A stretch of DNA of 17,552 nt from UBA724 sp964008075 (GTDB lineage: Bacteria; Bacteroidota; Bacteroidia; Flavobacteriales; Flavobacteriaceae), in assembly GCA_964008075.1 (NCBI GenBank), contig CAXGAP010000026.1:1-17552 (forward strand). The letters are read 5' to 3'. Under the pieces are notes generated by a model, which saw nothing but the letters and a program-made list of their open reading frames with translations, was not told the DNA's origin and made no database searches. This document shows positions 6,363 to 13,231 of this stretch, piece after piece. The stretch's first letter is position 1. The number at the start of each line of letters is the position of its first letter. The position numbers and the translations under genes are program-made.

Positions 6363-7383
6363 TGTCAGTAAGTTTTTTTTGGAGATTATGAAGTGTTTTA
6401 ATATGCTCGTTTAGGTTTTTAAAATGAACATATGATTTGTTGTAGGAAAGAAGATCAATTGCAGGATAACCCATCACTTTTTCATCGTCTTTAAGATTAC
6501 GTAGAATGCCAGATTGACCTTGAATTTGAACACGATTTCCGATTTTGAGATGACCTGCGATACCGACTTGTCCGCCAATAACACAATGACTTCCAATTTT
6601 GGAAGACCCAGCGATGCCAGTTTGGGCAGCGATAACAGTGTGAGCACCTACCTCAACATTATGAGCAATTTGTATTAAGTTGTCTAACTTAACTCCTTGA
6701 CGGATGATGGTTTGCCCAAGTGTTGCACGATCAATTGTAGAGTTCGAACCGATTTCAACATCATCCTCTATCAATACAGAACCAGTCTGTAGGATTTTTT
6801 CATAAGCGCCTGAATCAGTTGGACTAAACCCAAAACCATCTGAACCAATCACCACATTGTTGTGTAGAATACAATTTGCCCCGATTTTAGATTTGGTTAA
6901 AATTTTTGCGCCAGAAAAAATCCTTGTGTGATCTCCTATAACTACATCAGATTCAATAACAACATGATCATGTATTTTTACATTATTACCAATCTTTACC
7001 CCCCTCCCAATCGTCGCAAATGGTCCAACATAGCAATCTGTTCCCAGCGAAGCTGATGAGTCGATTAGGCTATGGTTGTGAATACCATTGAATTTTTTTT
7101 CAGAACCATTGAAGTGAGAAAGCATAGTCGTGAACGAAAGATAAGGATCAGCAACCTTGACTAATGTAGTTGAAATCTCCTTCTCTGGCTGAAAACTTTC
7201 ACGCACCAGCGTAACGGATGCTTTGGTCGAGTATAAAAATTCTGTGTATTTTGGGTTTGCTAAAAAGGCAAGTGAACCATTTTGAGCTTCTTCAATCTTC
7301 GCAATTGAAGTAACACAAGCATCATCATCCCCCACAACAAAACCATCTAGGATTTCAGCAATTTCGGAAGCCGTATATTTCAT
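6355..7383 (-). CDS. lpxD: UDP-3-O-acylglucosamine N-acyltransferase
   Basis: LpxD adds the N-linked 3-hydroxyacyl chain to UDP-3-O-acyl-GlcN, the third step of lipid A synthesis. The 342 residues show the family order: an N-terminal uridine-binding domain (1 to about 100; note GSLAFLANPKY at 36-46), a hexapeptide-repeat beta-helix (about 105-300), and a C-terminal helical segment (about 310-342). The catalytic histidine is H241 in IAHNVEVG, and NNVVIGSDGFGF and QTGIAGSSKIG are characteristic. The end overlaps the lpxC-fabZ start by 8 bases, and the start lies 27 bases after the HD gene, so it is second in the cluster. Confidence 0.97.
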   Translation of the reverse strand: MKYTASEIAEILDGFVVGDDDACVTSIAKIEEAQNGSLAFLANPKYTEFLYSTKASVTLVRESFQPEKEISTTLVKVADPYLSFTTMLSHFNGSEKKFNGIHNHSLIDSSASLGTDCYVGPFATIGRGVKIGNNVKIHDHVVIESDVVIGDHTRIFSGAKILTKSKIGANCILHNNVVIGSDGFGFSPTDSGAYEKILQTGSVLIEDDVEIGSNSTIDRATLGQTIIRQGVKLDNLIQIAHNVEVGAHTVIAAQTGIAGSSKIGSHCVIGGQVGIAGHLKIGNRVQIQGQSGILRNLKDDEKVMGYPAIDLLSYNKSYVHFKNLNEHIKTLHNLQKKLTDNG

Positions 7384-7410
7384 CGACGCAAAAATAACAA
7401 AATTGGAACA

Positions 7411-8613
7411 TTATTTCGGATAACAACAGTAATACTTCATCACTGCTTTGGTCAGCATTTTCAAATTTGACTGGTCTGAACCTGCTAACAATTCCTTGGT
7501 GTTCCCTTTTTTATCGATTAATGATATTGGTGATTGCTCCAAATCGTATGCCATATTTTTCATCACTCCATCGAAGACAAAATAGGACATATTTTCAGGT
7601 GATATGTCAAACTTAGTCTTTGCACGATTCTTTTTCTTCTCTATAAAATCAGATGAAAATGGTTCGTTATTCACTTTTATTTTTGGTAAACGTCGTGTCA
7701 GGACCATATTGCAAAGTGATGCGTAAACAGGGTCGCTATGCTTCACCCCTGCTTTGACAGCTGATAAAATATCAACATCATCAATGGCAGTATAATGATC
7801 CATATCAATTTGATCGACTGAAGAATGGGAGGTTGAAATAAAATACAATAGATCAGCAGATGCGTCTATGGCTGTGCCTTGATTCAACAGCTCTCTTGCA
7901 CGAAGGATTATTCGTTTAAGGACTTCCTCAGCTACATAGCTGGTTTTGTGCAAATAAACAGACCAATACATCAGTCTTCGCGCGAGTAAAAACTTCTCAA
8001 TCGAATAGATTCCTTTCTCTTCGACAACCAATTGTTCCTCATGTATCATCAGCGTGGCAATAATTCTGTCTGTACTGGTATTACCCTCTGTCACGCCTGA
8101 GTAAAAACTATCTCTATTCAAATAATCTAATCTATCCATATCCAATTGAGAGGATATCAATTGATTGAAAAATGGGCGCTTATATGCATTCGTAAACATA
8201 TCAATTGCCATACTGAGCTTCCCGTTGTGTTTCTGATTCAATGCCTTCATCAATGCCAGTGACAGTGTTTCATGCGAAACATTTTTAATAAGAATTCCTT
8301 CAAGAGCATGCGAAAAAGGGCCATGTCCAATATCGTGTAGAAGAATGGCGATCATTGCAGCTTCCTTTTCCTTAGGAGAAATTGCAATTCCTTTTTCTTC
8401 AAGAACATTTAAAGCTTTGTGCATCAGATGCATGGCGCCCAAGGCATGTGCAAATCGATGATGAGTGGCGCCACTAAACACATAATGCGACAACCCCATT
8501 TGTTGAATCCTGCGCAATCGTTGAAAAACAGGCTCTTGGATGAGGGTATAAATAAACGGAGTAGGAATTGAAATAAAACCGTAAATTGGATCGTTATAAT
8601 TCTTCAGTCTCAA
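7411..8613 (-). CDS. HD-domain phosphohydrolase (COG1078/SAMHD1-like)
   Basis: The 400-residue protein has the HD-superfamily metal site of the dNTP-triphosphohydrolase-like group: HHRFAHALGA with H56, LLHDIGHGPFSHALEG with H93-D94, and SSQLDMDRLDYLNRD with D158 and D160 or D163. Relatives include SAMHD1 and bacterial dNTPases, so a dNTP or nucleotide phosphohydrolase activity is likely, but the substrate is not readable from sequence. The only start that keeps the N-terminus is TTG at 8613: an in-frame stop lies upstream (minus-strand TAA near 8643) and no ATG lies between. A rare TTG start suggests weak translation at the head of the lpx cluster. It diverges from porX with only 29 bases between the starts. 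Confidence 0.9.
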   Translation of the reverse strand: MRLKNYNDPIYGFISIPTPFIYTLIQEPVFQRLRRIQQMGLSHYVFSGATHHRFAHALGAMHLMHKALNVLEEKGIAISPKEKEAAMIAILLHDIGHGPFSHALEGILIKNVSHETLSLALMKALNQKHNGKLSMAIDMFTNAYKRPFFNQLISSQLDMDRLDYLNRDSFYSGVTEGNTSTDRIIATLMIHEEQLVVEEKGIYSIEKFLLARRLMYWSVYLHKTSYVAEEVLKRIILRARELLNQGTAIDASADLLYFISTSHSSVDQIDMDHYTAIDDVDILSAVKAGVKHSDPVYASLCNMVLTRRLPKIKVNNEPFSSDFIEKKKNRAKTKFDISPENMSYFVFDGVMKNMAYDLEQSPISLIDKKGNTKELLAGSDQSNLKMLTKAVMKYYCCYPK

Positions 8614-8629
8614 AGATTTAGAATTTATA

Positions 8630-8637
8630 CAAATATA
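8630..8637 (-). promoter_or_regulatory. Likely -7 promoter box of the HD-lpx cluster
   Basis: The minus strand reads TATATTTG, an exact TAnnTTTG match, 16 bases before the TTG start of the HD gene in the 29-base divergent gap. It would give a short leader of about 10 bases and drive the whole minus-strand cluster. No good -33 TTTG is visible at the normal distance; the region that would hold it lies inside the first porX codons. A matching box for porX on the plus strand was not found (only TAAATTGG near 8582-8589). Confidence 0.5.
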
Positions 8638-8642
8638 CGATT

Positions 8643-10190
8643 ATGGAACTGATACAGGTGTTGTGGGTAGATGATGAAATTATCCGTTTGCAGCCACACA
8701 TTAATTTTTTGGAAGAGAAAGGATATGCAGTTCATCCTTGTACAAATGGTCCTGACGCATTGGATTTGATCAAAGAACAGCCTTTTGACATCATCCTTTT
8801 AGATGAAAATATGCCAGGAATGGATGGATTAGCTGTCTTAAGTAAAATCAAGCAGATCTATCCAGATTTGGCAGTAATAATGATTACAAAAAGTGAGGCA
8901 GAAACTTTGATGGAAGAAGCCATTGGCGCAAAAATAGCAGACTATTTGATCAAACCAGTGAACCCAAATCAAATCTTACTTTCATTAAAAAAGAACTTAG
9001 ACAACTCTAGACTAGTCGCTGAAAAAACAACAATGGACTATCAACGTTCGTTTCAAGAGCTCAATATCGATATCAGTCAAGCGAATGATTATGAAGACTG
9101 GTCATCGATCTATCAAAAATTGTGTTTTTGGGAACTTAAAATTGACGCGATGGAGTCAAGTGATTTGCATGAGATTTTGAATCATCAGAAATCAGAGGCC
9201 AATCATATGTTTTCCAAATATATATCTTCAAACTACGAAGATTTGGTCAATGGGGATAGTCCTTTGGTGATGTCTCATCAGATGATTGAGAAGTTGGTAC
9301 TTGACAAATTGAGCAAAGACACAACAACCTTGCTCGTAGTTATCGACAACCTACGTCTCGATCAATGGCGAGTGTTGCAAACACACCTTTCACCTTTTTA
9401 TAAGTTACAGGAAGAACAGATATGCAGTAGCATTTTACCCACTGCCACTCAATATGCCAGAAATGCACTATTTGCTGGCGAATTGCCTGTCAACATCAAA
9501 CAATTATACCCCGATCTATGGAAAGATGACACAGATGCTGGTGGTAAAAACCTCTTTGAAAAAGAGCTTTTGGCAGCTCAATTTTCTACTTTAAAAAGAG
9601 ATATTTCGTTCAGTTATCACAAAATCAATCGTCAAGATCAGGGGAATAAACTGGCTGCCCAGCTCCAAAATGAATCTGGCAATGATCTCTGTGTGGTTGT
9701 CTATAATTTTGTTGATGTGATTTCGCATGCCAAAACTGAGATGAAAATCATTAAAGAACTCGCGTCTACTGATAAGGCATTTCGATCACTCACTGCTACT
9801 TGGTTTCAGAACTCCCCTCTGTTAGAAATCATAAAGCGTTCGCAATCTCTAGGATTTACACTAATGATAACCACTGATCATGGAACCATCAATGTGCGAC
9901 AGCCATCCAAAATTTTAGGTGATCGTGATTCGAGTACAAACATAAGGTATAAAACAGGAAAACGACTCAATTCTGACGATAAAAGTCTATATACAGTTTC
10001 AAACCCGGAAGAAATTGGATTGCCAAAAATCAACCTCACTAGTAGTTTTACTTTTGCAACAGAAGATAAATATCTCATTTACCCCTCTAATTATAATCAT
10101 TTTGTCAATTTTTACAGAAATACCTACCAACATGGTGGTGTTTCTCTTGAAGAAATGCTGATTCCATTTGCTGTGCTTTCCCCCAAGTAA
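8643..10190 (+). CDS. porX: PorX-type response regulator with PglZ/phosphatase-like output domain
   Basis: PorX is the response regulator tied to type IX secretion in Bacteroidota; in Porphyromonas gingivalis it works with the kinase PorY and a sigma factor. Residues 1 to about 120 form a CheY-like receiver: acidic pocket D10-D11, phospho-acceptor D54 in LLDENMPGMDG, T82, and K104 in IKP. Helices link to a PglZ/alkaline-phosphatase-superfamily domain (about 205-515) with metal and catalytic candidates D235 (VVIDNLR), the threonines of PTATQYAR (267 and 269), D358 and H362, T411-D412-H413-G, and H497 in YQHGG. Known PorX proteins hydrolyse oligonucleotide phosphodiesters, so this is probably an enzyme-output regulator and not a DNA-binder. 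It is 14 bases before tsaE. No other T9SS gene is in the window. Confidence 0.93.
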   Translation: MELIQVLWVDDEIIRLQPHINFLEEKGYAVHPCTNGPDALDLIKEQPFDIILLDENMPGMDGLAVLSKIKQIYPDLAVIMITKSEAETLMEEAIGAKIADYLIKPVNPNQILLSLKKNLDNSRLVAEKTTMDYQRSFQELNIDISQANDYEDWSSIYQKLCFWELKIDAMESSDLHEILNHQKSEANHMFSKYISSNYEDLVNGDSPLVMSHQMIEKLVLDKLSKDTTTLLVVIDNLRLDQWRVLQTHLSPFYKLQEEQICSSILPTATQYARNALFAGELPVNIKQLYPDLWKDDTDAGGKNLFEKELLAAQFSTLKRDISFSYHKINRQDQGNKLAAQLQNESGNDLCVVVYNFVDVISHAKTEMKIIKELASTDKAFRSLTATWFQNSPLLEIIKRSQSLGFTLMITTDHGTINVRQPSKILGDRDSSTNIRYKTGKRLNSDDKSLYTVSNPEEIGLPKINLTSSFTFATEDKYLIYPSNYNHFVNFYRNTYQHGGVSLEEMLIPFAVLSPK

Positions 10191-10204
10191 AGTATTTTTG
10201 CTAT

Positions 10205-10609
10205 ATGGTAATTGAATACTCACTACAAGAAATCGACGAAGTTGCTCGACAACTAACCCATTCATTTACCTACCCAATTGTTGCGTTTGAGGGGCAAATG
10301 GGAAGTGGTAAAACCACTTTGATTCAATCCATAGTATCGCAGTTGGGAAGTGAAGACACTGTGACCAGTCCAACATTTGGATTGGTGCATCAATACACAA
10401 CCTCCAAAGGAGGAGTTATTCACATGGATCTTTATCGTTTGGAAAAAGAAGATGAATTGGAGCAACTTGGTTTTGAAGACTATATACAAACAGGTGACTT
10501 ATGCTTAATCGAATGGCCAGAGATGGTTGCCAAAGCTATTGAAGGGGAATGTCATCATATACATATCGAACTGATTGATCAACACAAACGAAAATTAACC
10601 TTCCAATGA
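10205..10609 (+). CDS. tsaE: tRNA t6A threonylcarbamoyladenosine synthesis ATPase
   Basis: TsaE is the ATPase that works with TsaB and TsaD to place t6A at position 37 of ANN-decoding tRNAs. The 134 residues match the family. The Walker A motif is GQMGSGKTT (30-38), followed by VTSPTFGLVHQY and HMDLYRLEKEDELEQLGFEDY, with CLIEWPE carrying the family acidic residue. Its neighbour porX lies 14 bases upstream, and the next gene overlaps its stop (ATGA at 10606-10609). TsaB and TsaD genes are not in the window. Confidence 0.96.
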   Translation: MVIEYSLQEIDEVARQLTHSFTYPIVAFEGQMGSGKTTLIQSIVSQLGSEDTVTSPTFGLVHQYTTSKGGVIHMDLYRLEKEDELEQLGFEDYIQTGDLCLIEWPEMVAKAIEGECHHIHIELIDQHKRKLTFQ

Positions 10610-10941
10610 GTTTTTTAAAACGATTGTCTTATTATTTGGGGGGCTTTTCTATTGGGATGGTTATGTTGCTATTTTTTTTAGGAGGTAAAAACACCCGCTG
10701 CACATATGGCCCTGATGCAAGAGTCATCAATGATTTTTCCAAAAAAGAATGGGTATTTACACCCCCTATGCAAGACAGTATCAACCGATTGGACTTTTTG
10801 AAAGTTGGTGATATTATATTTTCTGAAAGTATTATAGGAATTGATAACTGTAACGTCTATCGATTACACTTATCAGAGGTGGAATATGATGTTAAAAATT
10901 GTGACAGCATTGTCTACTTTACAAAGCTTTCGCCACAGTAG
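10606..10941 (+). CDS. Small single-pass membrane protein of unknown function
   Basis: This 111-residue protein begins with a short basic end (MSFLKRL) and a hydrophobic segment (about residues 8-27, with GGFSIGMVMLLFFLGG), so it is probably anchored in the inner membrane with a soluble C-terminal part. Conserved-looking elements are KNTRCTYGPDARV (about 29-41), with a Cys-x-Tyr-Gly-Pro motif, and a C-terminal region with two cysteines, one in IDNCNVYRL and one in VKNCDSI. It resembles small proteins I recall next to tsaE or proline dehydrogenase in Flavobacteriia (sometimes labelled DUF4258), but I cannot confirm that family. The ATG overlaps the tsaE stop, so the two are coupled. Its last 23 bases overlap the end of the convergent proline dehydrogenase gene. 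Confidence 0.8.
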   Translation: MSFLKRLSYYLGGFSIGMVMLLFFLGGKNTRCTYGPDARVINDFSKKEWVFTPPMQDSINRLDFLKVGDIIFSESIIGIDNCNVYRLHLSEVEYDVKNCDSIVYFTKLSPQ

Positions 10942-12091
10942 ATCTTCTTTTGATTTCCTTTTGAAGCATCGCTAACTCTCTACTTGTTTGTCCTGCAATG
11001 GCAGTATTTTCTTCAGCTCTTCTTATCAGGTAAGGAACCAACTTCTCCAAGGGTCCAAAGGGTACAAATTTGACAACATTATAGCCGTTTTTGGCAAGGA
11101 TAAAAGTGATGTGATCACTCATACCGAGCAATTGGCTAAACCACACACGCTCGTCCCAACTTTTAATTTTGTTTTTTTTCATCATTTCAGTTGCCAAAAT
11201 CATACTGTATTCGTTGTGTGATCCCAACAAAATGGAAATATTCGAAAAATGATCGAGGCAATACGCAACTGCTTGATTGAAGTTTGCATCTGTATCAGAT
11301 TTGGTTTTCAAGATAGGACTTGGAAGGCCAAGTTTTTGAGATCTTTTGCGTTCCTTTTGCATATAAGCACCTCGAACCAATTTTAAACCGAGATGAAAAG
11401 ACTCATTTGTTGCACGAGAGTGCATCTGCTGTAAGCGATCATTTCCGTCAATCAAGTACAGTTGGACTGTGTTATAGACAACTGCTTTGAATGTGTTAAA
11501 CTCTTTCATCAAGTCCATCACAATTTGATCAACAGCAAATTGCATATTGTACTCCTCGGCGTCTATCAGTAAACCAACATCATGTGCTTTTGCCAACTTG
11601 CAACATTCACGAAAACGATTGACAATCCTTTCAAGTGCATGTTTTTCATCTTCCGTTAAAGACTGTTGCGCATTTATTTTTTGAAATAAATGCTTGTGAC
11701 CAAACGAAGTTGCCTTACATACACTAAAAGGAATATTTTTTGCTGATGCTGCGTGCAACAACAGCTTTTGAACGATATGACAGTTTTTATCAAATTCCTT
11801 TTCATCCCAGCTATCCTCTATTGCATAATTGAGATAAGAAAACACATCATAATTCGACAACTGCGCTACTGTATGCTCAGAATGCTGCAGTGTCGTTCCT
11901 GCGTAAAAAGGCTTAAATAACAATCGTTGGAAACGTTGCAACACAGACAATCGAAGATGACCAAAGCTTTTCATTGTCATGATTCCAACTCTTGAAATCC
12001 ACTTGTTGGAAAGCAATCTGAACAGCCAAACCAACTGTTTTAGTTCTTTATCTGATCGATGTCCAAACGCTTCATAAGTATTGTTAAACAT
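10919..12091 (-). CDS. Proline dehydrogenase, monofunctional
   Basis: The enzyme oxidises proline to pyrroline-5-carboxylate with FAD, the first step of proline breakdown. It contains LKLVRGAYMQKER and the FAD/substrate signature YLIRRAEENTAIAGQ near the C-terminus. I place the start at ATG 12091 (MFNNTYEAFGHRSDKEL, 390 residues). The longer reading from a GTG at 12100 adds only three residues, and flavobacterial homologues, as I recall them, begin with a similar M-F-x-x-T-x-x-AF pattern. No pyrroline-5-carboxylate dehydrogenase domain is fused, so that step needs a separate gene elsewhere. It diverges from aroB, and its stop lies 23 bases inside the opposing small membrane protein gene. Confidence 0.93.
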   Translation of the reverse strand: MFNNTYEAFGHRSDKELKQLVWLFRLLSNKWISRVGIMTMKSFGHLRLSVLQRFQRLLFKPFYAGTTLQHSEHTVAQLSNYDVFSYLNYAIEDSWDEKEFDKNCHIVQKLLLHAASAKNIPFSVCKATSFGHKHLFQKINAQQSLTEDEKHALERIVNRFRECCKLAKAHDVGLLIDAEEYNMQFAVDQIVMDLMKEFNTFKAVVYNTVQLYLIDGNDRLQQMHSRATNESFHLGLKLVRGAYMQKERKRSQKLGLPSPILKTKSDTDANFNQAVAYCLDHFSNISILLGSHNEYSMILATEMMKKNKIKSWDERVWFSQLLGMSDHITFILAKNGYNVVKFVPFGPLEKLVPYLIRRAEENTAIAGQTSRELAMLQKEIKRRSTVAKAL

Positions 12092-12114
12092 ATCACGCAC
12101 CGTATATTAAATGT

Positions 12115-12128
12115 TTGTTTTAAAACAA
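12115..12128. promoter_or_regulatory. 14-bp perfect palindrome between proline dehydrogenase and aroB
   Basis: The sequence TTGTTTTAAAACAA is an exact inverted repeat in the divergent intergenic region, 23 bases before the proline dehydrogenase ATG and 21 bases before the aroB -7 box. It could be an operator for one or both genes. The DNA is very AT-rich here, so a 7-bp half-site may arise by chance in a window of this size. Confidence 0.3.
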
Positions 12129-12149
12129 TTAAAAATAAAACATTTGGAT

Positions 12150-12157
12150 TACTTTTG
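12150..12157 (+). promoter_or_regulatory. Likely -7 promoter box of aroB
   Basis: TACTTTTG matches TAnnTTTG exactly, 33 bases before the aroB ATG at 12191. It would give a 5' leader of about 25-30 bases with GGAG at 12167-12170. No clear -33 TTTG at the usual spacing was seen. Its position lies inside the longer possible reading frame that begins at 12059 and so argues for the 12191 start. Confidence 0.45.
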
Positions 12158-12190
12158 CATCATATTGGAGATAACAATTTTAAATACTTT

Positions 12191-13231
12191 ATGAGTACTA
12201 TTTTTTATCATGATAATGGCTGGAAACAACTCAGCGACAAAATTTTAGAAAAGACCTACTCATCTGTATTTGTTCTTGTGGACCAAAACACCAAGTCACA
12301 TTGTTTATCCCATTTAGATCAGTATTTTTCACATCCATACACCTTGCTCACGATGGATGCTGGCGAAGCTAACAAACATATTGGAACTTGTGAGCACCTT
12401 TGGTCATCCTTGTCTGAACAAGGTGCCGATAGAAACAGCTTGCTGATCAATCTAGGGGGGGGTGTTGTGACAGATTTGGGTGGTTTTGTGGCCTGTACTT
12501 ACAAAAGAGGAATTGACTTTGTCAACATTCCTACTTCTCTATTGGCCATGGTTGATGCTTCAGTTGGTGGCAAAACAGGTGTTGATTTTCAGGGGTTAAA
12601 AAATCAAGTTGGTATCATTCGAGAGCCTGTATTTGTTGTGATCGACGATAACTTTCTCACAACATTGCCAAGCAATGAATTTAGAAGTGGTTATGCAGAA
12701 ATGCTTAAACATGGTTTGATTGCAGATGCTGATTATTTTTCAAGCCTAGCTACAGAGCAGCTAAATGTAAAAAGTGAGATTTCAAATCATATTCGTCACT
12801 CTGTTGAGATCAAACACAAAGTGGTTTCTGAAGATCCTTATGAAAAAGGATTGCGCAAAATTCTCAACTATGGTCATACTTTAGGTCATGCGATTGAGAC
12901 TCATTTCCTCAATCATCCCTCTGCTCAACACTTGTTACATGGCGAAGCGATTGCGATTGGAATGGTAATGGAAGCTGAATTGTCCTATCTTACAACAAAC
13001 TTGTCCATCGAAGAAAGGAATAAAATCAAAACTGTTTTTTCTTCCATCTTCGACTCTATTTCTTTTGACGACAATGATCGATCCTCTATCAAAGATTTGC
13101 TCAAACACGACAAGAAAAACGAATCATGTGAGATCAGATTCGTTTTGCTCAAAGCAATTGGTAACCCTGTAATCGATTGCCTCGTTAGCGAAGAAGACAT
13201 TGATGCAGCTTTCCTATTTTATGCTGATTAA
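12191..13231 (+). CDS. aroB: 3-dehydroquinate synthase
   Basis: AroB converts DAHP to 3-dehydroquinate, the second step of the shikimate pathway, using NAD and a divalent metal. With the start at ATG 12191 it has 346 residues, the usual length. The open frame extends upstream to 12059, but those 44 codons lack similarity and cross the promoter region and the start of proline dehydrogenase. Visible signatures are NLGGGVVTDLGGF (87-99), NIPTSLLAMVDASVGGKTGVD (112-132), the zinc ligand E170 in GYAEMLKHG, NYGHTLGHAIE with H229 and H233, and HGEAIAIGM with H250. Its stop overlaps that of ppc by 4 bases in convergent orientation, with no terminator between them. Confidence 0.96.
   Translation: MSTIFYHDNGWKQLSDKILEKTYSSVFVLVDQNTKSHCLSHLDQYFSHPYTLLTMDAGEANKHIGTCEHLWSSLSEQGADRNSLLINLGGGVVTDLGGFVACTYKRGIDFVNIPTSLLAMVDASVGGKTGVDFQGLKNQVGIIREPVFVVIDDNFLTTLPSNEFRSGYAEMLKHGLIADADYFSSLATEQLNVKSEISNHIRHSVEIKHKVVSEDPYEKGLRKILNYGHTLGHAIETHFLNHPSAQHLLHGEAIAIGMVMEAELSYLTTNLSIEERNKIKTVFSSIFDSISFDDNDRSSIKDLLKHDKKNESCEIRFVLLKAIGNPVIDCLVSEEDIDAAFLFYAD

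Noticed and set aside
4180..7383. Hexapeptide periodicity as a DNA repeat
   Set aside because: The periodic pattern is at protein level (beta-helix of LpxA and LpxD); no nucleotide repeat array was seen.
12092..12100. GTG start for proline dehydrogenase
   Set aside because: It adds only three residues, and the ATG at 12091 gives the N-terminus seen in related proteins as I recall them.
12059..12190. N-terminal extension of aroB by 44 codons
   Set aside because: The extra residues do not resemble AroB, the protein from ATG 12191 has normal length, and the extension crosses the TAnnTTTG box and overlaps the opposite proline dehydrogenase start.
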